Assembly: GCA_910580225.1 (NCBI GenBank)
Contig: CAJTXE010000006.1
Coordinates: forward strand, 68,632-132,631
Direction of reading: 5' to 3'
Source: an uncultured Acetatifactor sp.
GTDB lineage: Bacteria; Bacillota; Clostridia; Lachnospirales; Lachnospiraceae
Length of the DNA: 64,000 bases
Shown here piece by piece: positions 35,355 through 44,370 of the stretch. Below the pieces are notes generated by a model. The model worked only from the letters and a program-made list of their open reading frames with translations, searched no databases and was not told the origin of the DNA. The translations under genes were made by a program, and so were the position numbers. Positions within the stretch are counted from its first letter, which is position 1. Each line of letters opens with the position of its first letter.

Positions 35355-36160
35355 GGTCTCAGCTTCCGTTCCCTGACCAGCGCTCTCATGGCCATTACCT
35401 GATACTCCAGTACGCCCGCCTGACCGTCAGTGATGGCATAAGTACCGGTACCGGAATAAACAATCACCTGGAAATACTCGAATGCTTTATACAGAGTCTT
35501 CTTCTTGTAGCGGACCTCTTCCGTTTTGGCTCCTGTTTCAATGCAGTCAATATCCCGGTAGAAATAATCATATGTATTCTCCTCATAAATCAGGCCGTTC
35601 ACCAAGTCATATTTCACCTCATAGACCAGGATCTGCTCCTCACTGAAGAAGAAAATATGCTGGGTCACCATAGAATACTTGACCTGTTCATTCTCGTAAC
35701 GCATGATAAATTCCGGACGGTAAAAATTCCTGTCCATAATCAGCTTAATCCCATAGAAGGGAGTCAGCATGAACAGCGGCCGAAACAGCGCCCGCAGGAA
35801 AGCTCCGATCCCTCTGCCCTGCACCGTTGTAACCAGTCTGCTGAAATCCTGATAAGGACCATAAACACGGATAGGTGCAATCAAGCTTACCTGGCTGGCA
35901 TCAATGCCCAGCTTTTGAACGGCTCTTGCGGTATGCCGTTCAATATCTTCTGCAATATAGTTATTCCAATTTGGGCAGCTCTTCAGCAGCCTGTCGATCA
36001 GCTTATAGATCTGAGCACCCACAAATACCAGGCCAGCCATTACCGACAGTTTTGGGATAAACAACGATAATATGATGAAAAACCATGTCCCCAGATTGCA
36101 GATCACACTGGGCCATACGGAGCCGTAAAAAAATTCTTTCACATCACTTCTGATATTCAT
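35351..36160 (-). CDS. Membrane protein paralogous to the neighbouring lipoprotein tail
   Basis: A 269-residue protein with two membrane helices near the N-terminus (residues about 15-55) and a soluble domain. The segment SQVSLIAPIRVYGP and the later FFSEEQILVYEVKYDLVNG and YFYRDIDCIETG closely parallel the C-terminal 250 residues of the 880-residue upstream protein, so the two arose by duplication. The ATG at 36160 has AGGAGG eight bases upstream. Function unknown; the domain is probably cytoplasmic. Confidence 0.72.
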   Translation of the reverse strand: MNIRSDVKEFFYGSVWPSVICNLGTWFFIILSLFIPKLSVMAGLVFVGAQIYKLIDRLLKSCPNWNNYIAEDIERHTARAVQKLGIDASQVSLIAPIRVYGPYQDFSRLVTTVQGRGIGAFLRALFRPLFMLTPFYGIKLIMDRNFYRPEFIMRYENEQVKYSMVTQHIFFFSEEQILVYEVKYDLVNGLIYEENTYDYFYRDIDCIETGAKTEEVRYKKKTLYKAFEYFQVIVYSGTGTYAITDGQAGVLEYQVMAMRALVRERKLRP

Positions 36161-36217
36161 TCTGTTTTCCTCCTGAATTGATTGTATTCGCCCTGCCTCT
36201 TCGGCAGAGCACATTGT

Positions 36218-38860
36218 CTACTGCATTTTCTTATTTCGGAGCAGCTGCGCCATTCCTGCCAGGCTGTTCCTGACAGAACCGTCCCTTACCTCCGCAGTCG
36301 CCTTCTCATTCCTGCCGGATCTGGTAGATAGTGTGAAGGATTCCATGGGTACCAGCGCTTCCTTACGTCCTGCCCGAATGCTTAAGAGGGTCTCCCCTAT
36401 CTTCAGACCGTTTACATCCTGATAGAAGTATTCCTTTGTCAGATACAGCAGCTGCCTTCCGGTGATAAGATCATATACTACAATATAGCAGTAAATCTGT
36501 TCCTCACTGAAAAAGTAGGTAGTCACCTGCACCAGGGGATATCGAATGGCGCCGTCCCTTCCCCTTCTGTATATCTGCCTGCTGCGATAATGCAGCCAGT
36601 CCTTTATGCGCTGTCTCATACAGCGGGCAAGGTACATCCGGTTTGTTTCATAGGCTCTTTTTTTCATTTTCTCGTCTTCAAAATCATGAGGGCCTTTAAC
36701 CTGAACCGGAGCAATCAGGCTGACCTGGCTGTAATCAAATCCCAGGCGCTGTAGACTCTCCTGCCCCATGGCAGCGGCATCTTCCATAATATAAGCATCA
36801 ATCTGCTGCTCCACATCGGAAGCATTTCGGAACCGGAAAAACAGGGATGTTACAAATGCTGCCAGAATAAATACCCACAGAATGATGGGCTGTCCCATAA
36901 TCCATGCCAGAAGCACTCCCATGAAGAACAGGGCTGCAGGAATTTTGCTGCCCCAGAAATAGACAGCGGCATCCTTGCGCGCTCCCGGGGGAAGGCCCAG
37001 CGCATCAATATTTTTCCCATAGTAAACCACGGCTGCTGCGAAAAGCTTCAGCCATTTCCATACAAATACCAGAACCATCCGGATAAAGGAGCCTGCATCG
37101 TCCGCCGTAATCCCTTTTGCCCTGCATACCTTATATGCAATGAACAGTGCTGCCAGAACTGCAACGGCAATAGCCAGGACCAGACCCAGAATCCCGAAAA
37201 CCAACAACATCGTATTCTGATAATAGACCTGATAATACACGGAAGCATAACTTCCAATTTCGTAAGGCTGGTCAGGAAGCACCGCCTCCGTCCAGCTTCC
37301 CTTCCCAGTGAAATCGCTGTCAGCGTTGAAGCTGTCCCCGTCACAGTTCAGCCGGCATCCGATCAGTTTCTCCTTACTGCCCATCTCCAGATACAGTTTC
37401 ACATTTCCGTAGTAACCGATGATGTTTTTGAAACCGTCTAAAGAAATCTCTTCCCCGTAATAGCGAAGTTCCTTCGCAAACCCTGCCTTTTCCTTGGTTA
37501 CGGTAATACTGCCGCCTCCAAGCAATGCCGCAGACGCGGCGCTGACCTCCTCGGCAGATCCTTCCATCTGAAAGACAGCCGTCTGGCTGCCGCTCTCGGC
37601 ATTGCCGCGTGCTATCTCCACGCCTTCCAGTTCCTGCCCTTCAAAATAGGAAAAAAATCCATCAATAATATCCGAAGGAGTCTCCCTGCCGAATTCCAGA
37701 CAGATCTCCCGCCGGAAATTGTCTGCATCTTTATGAGACAATTTCACCGAAAACAGATTCAGGGGATAGGCCTTTTCCATGGTCACCGTATAGCGCACCG
37801 GCTCATAGAACGATGCACTGTCCTCCATGGTTTCCCCCTCTCCATACCAGCCGCTCTCTCCATCCCGGGCAGTTTCCATGATCTTGGAACCATCCTCCAG
37901 GAAAAATTGATACCTGTAATAGACTGAGTCAGTATTGTAAAGCAATCCTGATAAATCCAGCGTATCCTCATACACCATCCTGTAGCTTAACAGATGCTCT
38001 CCACCGGCTTCCTCGGATGTACCTCCGTTTCCCTGCGCCCCTGTAGCCGTATTCGTCAAAGCAGCCAGGGCAGCTGCATCCGGAGCGCTGAATTTCACCC
38101 AAAAAGCAGCCTCTTCGTCATTCCATCCTGTCTCGGCGCCTTCCGGTACAAACTTTGAAAATTCCGCCTGAATCTCTGCCGATTTCTCCTGATAGAAATC
38201 ATAGGGAAAAGAATAAACGATTTCCCTTGCAAGAGTACCGTCTTCTTGAAAAAAAGTAGATATGGACACTGTATCAAGAGAATTGGTCCGCAGACTGTCT
38301 ACCGTAACAGCATCTCCCCAGCACTCCTGCTCCACTCCGTTATAGACAAAAGAACTGTCTGTCAGACTGAACAGACCGCTGCGCCGTTCTTCCGGAAGTG
38401 TCCCGGAGTCAACCAGGGCATCCACCGTCCACTGTACCAGCTCCTCACTGGTAAAATCTTCAGAATACCGAATTCCGGATGCCATAACATTATCCGGCTG
38501 TTCCAGCTGAATGGTCACATCACGTCCCAAAAGTGATACTACTTTATTATAGTAATCATCTTTGGACGCAAAATCCATCCGGAACTGATACATTGCTTTA
38601 CCGCTGTCATCTTCTGAACGCACATAACTCATGACAGCAGGACACCCGCCCTCCGCCAGGTAACTGTCCAGCCACGCCACCGCGCCGGCTGTATCGTCAC
38701 TCTGTTCGACCGTACAGGTGATCAGCCGAAAACCCGCAAAGCTGGAATCAATGTTCATCTGCGTAGCTGTGCCGACTGAAACATTACAGCCGCTCAGCAA
38801 CAGGCAGAACAGAAATACCAACATGCCGATCATCGGCCTCATGCTTTTTCTTTCCTGCAT
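36218..38860 (-). CDS. Large lipoprotein with transmembrane and cytoplasmic tail domain
   Basis: An 880-residue protein with a lipoprotein signal peptide (FLFCLLLSGC, Cys near residue 25). A long extracytoplasmic part (about 26-550) is built of three or more domains of alternating strands and helices with no recognisable name. A membrane helix lies near residues 555-580, then two more helices (about 650-690), and a soluble tail with SQVSLIAPVQVKGP and FFSEEQIYCYIVVYDL that is homologous to the next gene. First gene after a consensus promoter at 38948-38976. GGGAG precedes the chosen ATG. It may carry a signal from outside to the kinase encoded downstream; that role is inference. Confidence 0.7.
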   Translation of the reverse strand: MQERKSMRPMIGMLVFLFCLLLSGCNVSVGTATQMNIDSSFAGFRLITCTVEQSDDTAGAVAWLDSYLAEGGCPAVMSYVRSEDDSGKAMYQFRMDFASKDDYYNKVVSLLGRDVTIQLEQPDNVMASGIRYSEDFTSEELVQWTVDALVDSGTLPEERRSGLFSLTDSSFVYNGVEQECWGDAVTVDSLRTNSLDTVSISTFFQEDGTLAREIVYSFPYDFYQEKSAEIQAEFSKFVPEGAETGWNDEEAAFWVKFSAPDAAALAALTNTATGAQGNGGTSEEAGGEHLLSYRMVYEDTLDLSGLLYNTDSVYYRYQFFLEDGSKIMETARDGESGWYGEGETMEDSASFYEPVRYTVTMEKAYPLNLFSVKLSHKDADNFRREICLEFGRETPSDIIDGFFSYFEGQELEGVEIARGNAESGSQTAVFQMEGSAEEVSAASAALLGGGSITVTKEKAGFAKELRYYGEEISLDGFKNIIGYYGNVKLYLEMGSKEKLIGCRLNCDGDSFNADSDFTGKGSWTEAVLPDQPYEIGSYASVYYQVYYQNTMLLVFGILGLVLAIAVAVLAALFIAYKVCRAKGITADDAGSFIRMVLVFVWKWLKLFAAAVVYYGKNIDALGLPPGARKDAAVYFWGSKIPAALFFMGVLLAWIMGQPIILWVFILAAFVTSLFFRFRNASDVEQQIDAYIMEDAAAMGQESLQRLGFDYSQVSLIAPVQVKGPHDFEDEKMKKRAYETNRMYLARCMRQRIKDWLHYRSRQIYRRGRDGAIRYPLVQVTTYFFSEEQIYCYIVVYDLITGRQLLYLTKEYFYQDVNGLKIGETLLSIRAGRKEALVPMESFTLSTRSGRNEKATAEVRDGSVRNSLAGMAQLLRNKKMQ

Positions 38861-38947
38861 GCTATCTCTCCCTCTCATTGATTTTTAAGAACTGTCACTA
38901 ACCTCCTAATCCCTGTGTCCGTGAAACCGTTCTTTCTTACCCTTTGT

Positions 38948-38976
38948 ATCATATATGCAATAAATGCCCCTGTCAA
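38948..38976 (-). promoter_or_regulatory. Sigma-A promoter of the lipoprotein-kinase-SPFH unit
   Basis: TTGACA (38971-38976) and TATGAT (38948-38953) with a 17-base spacer on the minus strand, about 80 bases before the first gene. No other clear promoter is seen until the Tad promoter at 30.55 kb. Confidence 0.85.
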
Positions 38977-39062
38977 GGGATTCCTGGAAAATAATGTAAT
39001 TTTTTAACAAATAATGTCGTATATTGTTAAAGTTTATTGATAAATTGTACCAATTCAGCCAA

Positions 39063-39094
39063 AGGGACTGTCAGAAAATTTCCTGACAGTCCCT
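39063..39094 (-). terminator. Terminator hairpin after the propeller kinase gene
   Basis: A 12-base-pair stem (39063-39074 with 39083-39094) follows the stop of the kinase gene by about a dozen bases. The T-run on the minus strand is short (TTT), so termination may be partial. The other strand has TTCTTTTTTC after the stem. Confidence 0.6.
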
Positions 39095-39106
39095 TCTTTT
39101 TTCTTT

Positions 39107-42100
39107 CTATTCAGTTCTCCCCTCCAGATATTCCCTGCCAAGTCTAACCAATTCCGCAAGAGAATAGATCTCACATTGTCGAAGATCGCCCGAAGCATAA
39201 TCAAATACCAATGTATTTCCTGTCACATCACAGAGTCCCGGCAAAACGGCCAGCTTCCGAAATGTATCATCCAGCAGAATCCCATATCGTTCCCCTTCCG
39301 CACTGATATACTCTGTCACAATATAATCCCCTGCCTGTGTCACATAGGTGAGATAGGAATCCGCCTCCAATGTAGCTGCCAGGCGTCCTTTCCTGTCATA
39401 CACCTCCGGTGCGGTATGAAGCGAAGAGGCTATCCTGTATTCATCAATGAAAAATTCTTCATACAGATTCTTCTCCGGCATCTCCCCCTTTTCTTCGAAA
39501 ATCAGCGTACCGTCCTCTGCACTGTAACCACGTCTGGTTCCGTCATACCAGATCACCTCCAACCAGGAACCCTCTTCCTCTTTCCTGAACTGCTGATCAT
39601 ATACCTGCCCGGAATCAGGAATATCAGCCTGAGCCAGAAGGTTCCCCTCCCTGTCATAAATGCGGAAATTCTGATAGTCAAACAGCATAACATGCTGCCC
39701 ATCCCCGCTGACTCTGGCTTCATCATGGGGATAGCGCGCATCATAAGCCAAAAGCTGAGCTTCCTCGTGATTTTCCAGACGCAGCAGACGCAGCACCGGT
39801 TCGCTCCGGTTGCCAAGCACACTGCAGCCTTCCGTCATCACTACAAAATTGCTCCGCTCTTCATACTGCACTTCGGACGCCAGCTTTGCCCCGCTGTCAA
39901 AAAAGGAGACGCGTCCGTCTTCCGTTGCGGCTGCCGTATATTTTTCTCCCACAGAAAAAGCCACAATCTTTTTGTCACCTGTCATAGCCAATTCCGTCTG
40001 CTCCAGTGTGCCCGGATCGAAAGCCACAAGTATATTGCCGTTTGCCAGCAGAATCCCTTTTTCACCTGCCTCAAGCAGAAACGGATCCTGGGACTCAAAA
40101 CCGCCCACATAGACAGCTTCTCCCACATCAATCAGACCAAATAAAGCTTCCCCGCTCTTTGATGCGGTAAAGGCAAAATACTTTCCGTAGAACCCGCCCT
40201 CAAAATGGCTGTAATCCGATTCGTCGTATACAATCAGATCCTCCTTTGGCTGCTCCAGATCAAATACAATCAGACCTCCGTTGTAAAAGCTGACCGCAAG
40301 CATACTTCCATCCTGATTCAGCGCAAATATATCATCTCCCGGATCTGCAAAAATATCGTTCACTGCCACTGACATATGCAGCCCGTCAAAAGAACGTTCC
40401 GCCGCAACTTTCCCGTCGTCCACGCTATAGACTATTACTCTGTCATCATCTCGATTTACCGCCGCTACGCGGGATCCGTCTGCTGAAAGCGTAAGATTCG
40501 TTGCTGCTTCCCCTGTCCACAGCGTCTTTGCTCCATCCACCTCATAAGCGGTCACGCCCTGATCCCCTGCATATACAATCAGGCCTTCATTCACAAACAC
40601 CACATCGGACAGTGCTGATTCCTGAACCGGCAGTGAGATAAGCTTCCTCTGATCCGTCATATCATATACCGCCACCTCATAGGCATAGACCGCGGCAAAT
40701 CGGGTTCCTTCCGGGGAAGCGGCGACCGCAAAAGGCGCTCCCGGCAGTGTAACCGAATCCAATACCTGAAATCCGTCAGACAGATTGTATACCCCCAATG
40801 CATTTGTCAATGCCAGCTGTGCCTCCGCTGCAGCCTGGGGAACCAAAACTCCCTTTTCCTCCGGAATGGCCTGCAGTGCCAGTTTTAATGCCTCTGTGGT
40901 ATCACCGTCCGCAAGGGCATTTGCGGAATATTCCGCCAGTTTGAGGTTTTCCTGAGTCGCCTGCATCCTTTTCAGCCCGACAAAGGAGACAAACACATTC
41001 GACAACAGAAGGGCGGAAAAGCAGACGGCAGCAATCCTTTGACTCCTCTTCCATTTCCGCATCCTGGGATCATTTTCGTGCAGATGAGAAAAATCATATA
41101 ACATCTCCTCCGCAGTCTGATACCGCATCTCCGGATTGGGATTCATGGCCCTGGCAATGATGGCTACAATCTGAGGGCTGAACTCCCGTTCTGAAAGCTG
41201 CACTACCTCCATGGCATTCCTGGCCGGCCGCGTTCCGCTTAACAAATGGTAAAGCGTAGCTCCCACACTGTAAATATCCGATCTGATATCAGGAACGATT
41301 GTTCTCATTCGGGAGGAAACAGACTGCGAACCGGTTCCGGATATAGATGCAGTTCCGTTAACCGCCGAAGCGCTTTTCCCTTCAGCTTCTGTGTAAGCTT
41401 CCGCTGCTCCTCTTTCGGCACCGCCCCTCTCCCGAAGAACCTCTGTGGCTTCACTCCCTTGGCCATAGTTCTCCCCGAGGACCTCTGTGGCTTCACTCCC
41501 TGAGCCATAGTTCTCCCCAAGGACCTCCGTGGCTTCACTCCCTTGGCCATAGTTCTCCCTGAGGACCTCCGTGGCTTCGCTCCCTGCACCGCCGACGGCC
41601 CGAAGAACCTCCGCAGCTCCGCCTCCTTCACCTTCATTCCCCCGGAACACTTCGGCGCCTCCGCCTCCTCTTCCCTGATTCCCCCGAAGAAGCTCTGTGG
41701 ATGCCTGACCTGACCTGCGCTTTGGCCGAAATGTTTTGGTCTTTCCCTGCATGGATACTGTCATTGGAGCGTCATAAGCGGAAAAATCCAGTCCGTAATG
41801 TTCCGGCGACGCATATCCAGGACTGCATCCAATCACATTCTCCTCTCCCAGGGCAAGTGCGATGTTGAAATCAATTAAAACGATGTCATTATTGGGTGTA
41901 CGCATCAGATTTGCCGGTTTGATATCGCTGTGCACAAATCCCCTTGGCGGTGTTCCGTGAACAGGATTATGCAGGTAACACAGCGCATCCAGCAGCTGTC
42001 TGGCCCATTTCACAACCTGAGCCTGGGGATACTTCTCTCCTCTTTTCAGGGGTCTGTCCAGGCTTTCCCCTTCTATGTAGTCCATCACCGTATATACGGT

Positions 42101-42331
42101 ATCGTTTTCTACAAAAAAATCATAAACCTGCGGTATATGGGGATGACTTAAGTTTTTCAGCACATCCACTTCCCGCCGCAGCAGCTCCGGGCGCGTATTG
42201 ATTTCCCTTTTATCCGCCTTGAGAACCACCTTCTTGCCCAGCCTCACATGATTGGCCAGGTATACCGTTCCACCGCCGCCTGCTCCGATCTTTTCGAGAC
42301 ATTCATAAGTTGACGCAATCATTTCTGCCAT
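39107..42331 (-). CDS. Membrane Ser/Thr kinase with beta-propeller-like outer domain and repeat insertion
   Basis: A 1074-residue Hanks-type kinase. IGAGGGGTVYLA is the glycine loop, VVLKAD holds the ATP-binding Lys, VHSDIKPANLM the catalytic loop (HSD rather than HRD) and IDFNIAL the metal site (DFN rather than DFG). After the APE-equivalent SPEHYG near residue 178, a low-complexity insertion of about 160 residues interrupts the fold; helix F (DIRSDIYSVGATLY) and the C-lobe resume near residue 350. A single membrane helix near 440-460 leads to an outer region (about 500-1040) with repeated strands typical of WD40/quinoprotein-like propellers. The third codon is taken as start, with GGGGAG six bases upstream. 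The 58-residue gene upstream is likely co-transcribed. Confidence 0.9.
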   Translation of the reverse strand: MAEMIASTYECLEKIGAGGGGTVYLANHVRLGKKVVLKADKREINTRPELLRREVDVLKNLSHPHIPQVYDFFVENDTVYTVMDYIEGESLDRPLKRGEKYPQAQVVKWARQLLDALCYLHNPVHGTPPRGFVHSDIKPANLMRTPNNDIVLIDFNIALALGEENVIGCSPGYASPEHYGLDFSAYDAPMTVSMQGKTKTFRPKRRSGQASTELLRGNQGRGGGGAEVFRGNEGEGGGAAEVLRAVGGAGSEATEVLRENYGQGSEATEVLGENYGSGSEATEVLGENYGQGSEATEVLRERGGAERGAAEAYTEAEGKSASAVNGTASISGTGSQSVSSRMRTIVPDIRSDIYSVGATLYHLLSGTRPARNAMEVVQLSEREFSPQIVAIIARAMNPNPEMRYQTAEEMLYDFSHLHENDPRMRKWKRSQRIAAVCFSALLLSNVFVSFVGLKRMQATQENLKLAEYSANALADGDTTEALKLALQAIPEEKGVLVPQAAAEAQLALTNALGVYNLSDGFQVLDSVTLPGAPFAVAASPEGTRFAAVYAYEVAVYDMTDQRKLISLPVQESALSDVVFVNEGLIVYAGDQGVTAYEVDGAKTLWTGEAATNLTLSADGSRVAAVNRDDDRVIVYSVDDGKVAAERSFDGLHMSVAVNDIFADPGDDIFALNQDGSMLAVSFYNGGLIVFDLEQPKEDLIVYDESDYSHFEGGFYGKYFAFTASKSGEALFGLIDVGEAVYVGGFESQDPFLLEAGEKGILLANGNILVAFDPGTLEQTELAMTGDKKIVAFSVGEKYTAAATEDGRVSFFDSGAKLASEVQYEERSNFVVMTEGCSVLGNRSEPVLRLLRLENHEEAQLLAYDARYPHDEARVSGDGQHVMLFDYQNFRIYDREGNLLAQADIPDSGQVYDQQFRKEEEGSWLEVIWYDGTRRGYSAEDGTLIFEEKGEMPEKNLYEEFFIDEYRIASSLHTAPEVYDRKGRLAATLEADSYLTYVTQAGDYIVTEYISAEGERYGILLDDTFRKLAVLPGLCDVTGNTLVFDYASGDLRQCEIYSLAELVRLGREYLEGRTE
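41440..41607 (-). repeat. 42-base tandem repeats inside the kinase gene
   Basis: Four in-frame copies with an exact 42-base period (equivalent points at 41440, 41482, 41524 and 41566), coding for GSEATEVLGENYGQ-type units. More diverged copies extend to about 41700. The near-identity of neighbouring copies suggests recent expansion and possible length variation. Confidence 0.9.
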
Positions 42332-42351
42332 TTTCATCTCCCCGTAACCGA

Positions 42352-42528
42352 TTATTTCTTTTCTTTCCTCCCCACCGCAGCACCCCTGCCATACTCCGTG
42401 TCAAGCTGCGCTTTCAGCTTCGCCAGCCTTATCCTGGAGATTCCCAGGAAGATACCGGCAATCACAAGAATCGCTCCCGCACCGACAGCTCCTCCATAGA
42501 ATAAAACTTCATCTGTTATCCAGTTCAT
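42352..42528 (-). CDS. 58-residue single-pass membrane protein
   Basis: A small protein with a hydrophobic helix (FYGGAVGAGAILVIAGIFLG, residues about 10-29) and a basic cytoplasmic tail ending in RKEKK. GAGGAGG lies about nine bases before the ATG. The stop is about 20 bases before the kinase start, so the two genes are probably co-transcribed. It could be an accessory membrane subunit of the kinase; there is no direct evidence. Confidence 0.75.
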   Translation of the reverse strand: MNWITDEVLFYGGAVGAGAILVIAGIFLGISRIRLAKLKAQLDTEYGRGAAVGRKEKK

Positions 42529-42707
42529 TGCATTTAACCTCCTCTTTATCCCTGTCCTGCCTTCTGCAGATCACTCTGCTCTCCCCGTCTCCGGCAGATT
42601 TGGAGCTGTTACATTAAAAGGCATAGATACCAAATATAGACATGTCTGGCTGCCGGATATCCTGTATCCTGTGCAGAATTTTTTCATGCGGCATCTTCCA
42701 AATATGG

Positions 42708-42753
42708 AAAAAAGCCTGTTGTTCAGCACTCAGCTGAATCCACAGGCCTTTTT
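42708..42753. terminator. Bidirectional terminator downstream of guaB
   Basis: A two-part stem (42714-42719 with 42742-42747, plus an inner TTCAGC/GCTGAA stem) flanked by six A on the left and five T on the right, so it has a T-run on both strands. It ends the guaB message. The remaining gap up to 42528 shows no gene and no clear promoter for the small membrane-protein gene. Confidence 0.85.
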
Positions 42754-42828
42754 CCACCTATTCTGTCAACCGCATACAGACAAAATACAGATTTCGAAAA
42801 ACGACTATCTGATTTGTAAACAGGAACT

Positions 42829-44283
42829 TTACTCATCCACGCTGTAATTCGGTGCTTCCTTGGTAATATGAATATCATGGGGATGGCTTTCCTTCAGAGA
42901 GGCCGCGGAAATCTTCACGAACCTGCCGTTGTCCTTCAGTTCCTGAATCGTATGCGCACCGCAGTAACCCATGCCGGAACGCAAACCTCCCAACAGCTGG
43001 AAGACAGTATCCTCCACATCGCCCTTATAGGCCACACGGCCTTCCACACCTTCCGGTACCAGCTTGCGTGCATTTTCCTGGAAATAGCGATCCTTGCTGC
43101 CGTTCTCCATAGCGGCAATGGATCCCATACCGCGGTAAACCTTGTATTTCCTTCCCTGGAACAGCTCGTAATCTCCAGGGCTCTCCTCACAGCCGGCAAA
43201 CATGCTTCCCATCATGCAGACATTTCCGCCTGCCGCCAGCGCCTTGGTGATATCCCCGGAATACTTGATACCTCCATCGGCAATGATGGGAACTCCATAT
43301 TCTTTCGCCACTTCGTAACAATCCATAATGGCCGTAATCTGCGGAACTCCGATTCCTGCCACTACTCTGGTAGTGCAGATAGAACCGGGCCCAATTCCTA
43401 CCTTTACGGCATCTGCACCGTTTTCAATCAGATCCTTCGTCGCCTGCCCGGTAGCCACATTACCTGCGATCACCTGCAGATCCGGATATTTCTCCTTGAT
43501 CATCCTCAGACAATTCAGCACATTTTTGGAATGTCCGTGGGCACTGTCCAGCACAATCACATCCACCTTGGCATCCACCAAAGCTGCCACGCGCTCCAAC
43601 ACATTGGCCGTAATGCCCACACCTGCGCCGCAGAGCAGCCTTCCCTGCTCATCTTTCGCTGCCAGAGGATATTTGATGGCTTTCTCGATGTCCTTGATGG
43701 TGATAAGTCCCTTCAGATTAAAATCCCTGTCCACAATGGGAAGCTTCTCCTTCCTGGCTTTGGCCAGAATCTGCTTCGCCTCCTCCAGAGTAATCCCCTC
43801 CGGCGCAGTAATCAGGCCTTCGCTGGTCATGGACTCTTTGATTTTCTTCGTGAAATCTTTCTCGAATTTCAGATCGCGGTTGGTGATGATCCCCACCAGC
43901 TTCCGCCCTTCCGTTACGGGCACTCCGGAGATACGAAACTTCGCCATCAGCGCATCCGCATCCGCCAGTGTGTGTTCAGGAGTCAGAGAAAACGGATCCG
44001 TGATGACACCGTTTTCAGAACGTTTGACCTTGTCCACCTCTTCGGCCTGGGCTTCAATGGACATATTCTTATGAATCACACCGATTCCGCCCTGCCTGGC
44101 CATGGCAATTGCCATCCGGTGTTCCGTTACCGTATCCATCCCCGCACTCATCACGGGAATGTTCAGCCTGATTTTCTTCGTCAGCCAGGTCGTCAGGTCT
44201 ACCTGGTTCGGTACCACTTCTGAATAAGAAGGTACCAGCAGCACATCATCAAACGTAATGCCTTCACCGATTATCTGTCCCAT
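42829..44283 (-). CDS. guaB: IMP dehydrogenase
   Basis: Oxidises IMP to XMP with NAD, the committed step of guanine nucleotide synthesis. The 484-residue protein has the usual (beta/alpha)8 barrel with two CBS domains inserted (residues about 95-210). The catalytic Cys loop is GIGPGSICTTRVVAG near residue 300, and the flap region holds KDRYFQ and EGVEGRV. It is a single-gene unit with its own promoter and terminator. AGGAGG lies seven bases before the ATG. Confidence 0.98.
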   Translation of the reverse strand: MGQIIGEGITFDDVLLVPSYSEVVPNQVDLTTWLTKKIRLNIPVMSAGMDTVTEHRMAIAMARQGGIGVIHKNMSIEAQAEEVDKVKRSENGVITDPFSLTPEHTLADADALMAKFRISGVPVTEGRKLVGIITNRDLKFEKDFTKKIKESMTSEGLITAPEGITLEEAKQILAKARKEKLPIVDRDFNLKGLITIKDIEKAIKYPLAAKDEQGRLLCGAGVGITANVLERVAALVDAKVDVIVLDSAHGHSKNVLNCLRMIKEKYPDLQVIAGNVATGQATKDLIENGADAVKVGIGPGSICTTRVVAGIGVPQITAIMDCYEVAKEYGVPIIADGGIKYSGDITKALAAGGNVCMMGSMFAGCEESPGDYELFQGRKYKVYRGMGSIAAMENGSKDRYFQENARKLVPEGVEGRVAYKGDVEDTVFQLLGGLRSGMGYCGAHTIQELKDNGRFVKISAASLKESHPHDIHITKEAPNYSVDE

Positions 44284-44333
44284 TTTGTCCTCCTAATTTC
44301 GTCTCGTAACCGTTCGTCAAATTAATTTTTAAG

Positions 44334-44362
44334 AGTTTACCAAAATTTTATAATTCTGTCAA
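44334..44362 (-). promoter_or_regulatory. guaB promoter
   Basis: TTGACA (44357-44362) and TAAACT (44334-44339) on the minus strand with a 17-base spacer, about 50 bases before guaB and directly after the stop of the upstream membrane-protein gene. Confidence 0.75.
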
Positions 44363-44370
44363 TATAAAAA

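Noticed and set aside
40000..42000. CRISPR array suspected from the regular 42-base repeats
   Set aside because: The repeats are contiguous without unique spacers, keep the kinase reading frame and encode a regular peptide unit.
42868..44223. 451-codon plus-strand open frame
   Set aside because: It is the antisense shadow of guaB, whose motifs are complete on the other strand.
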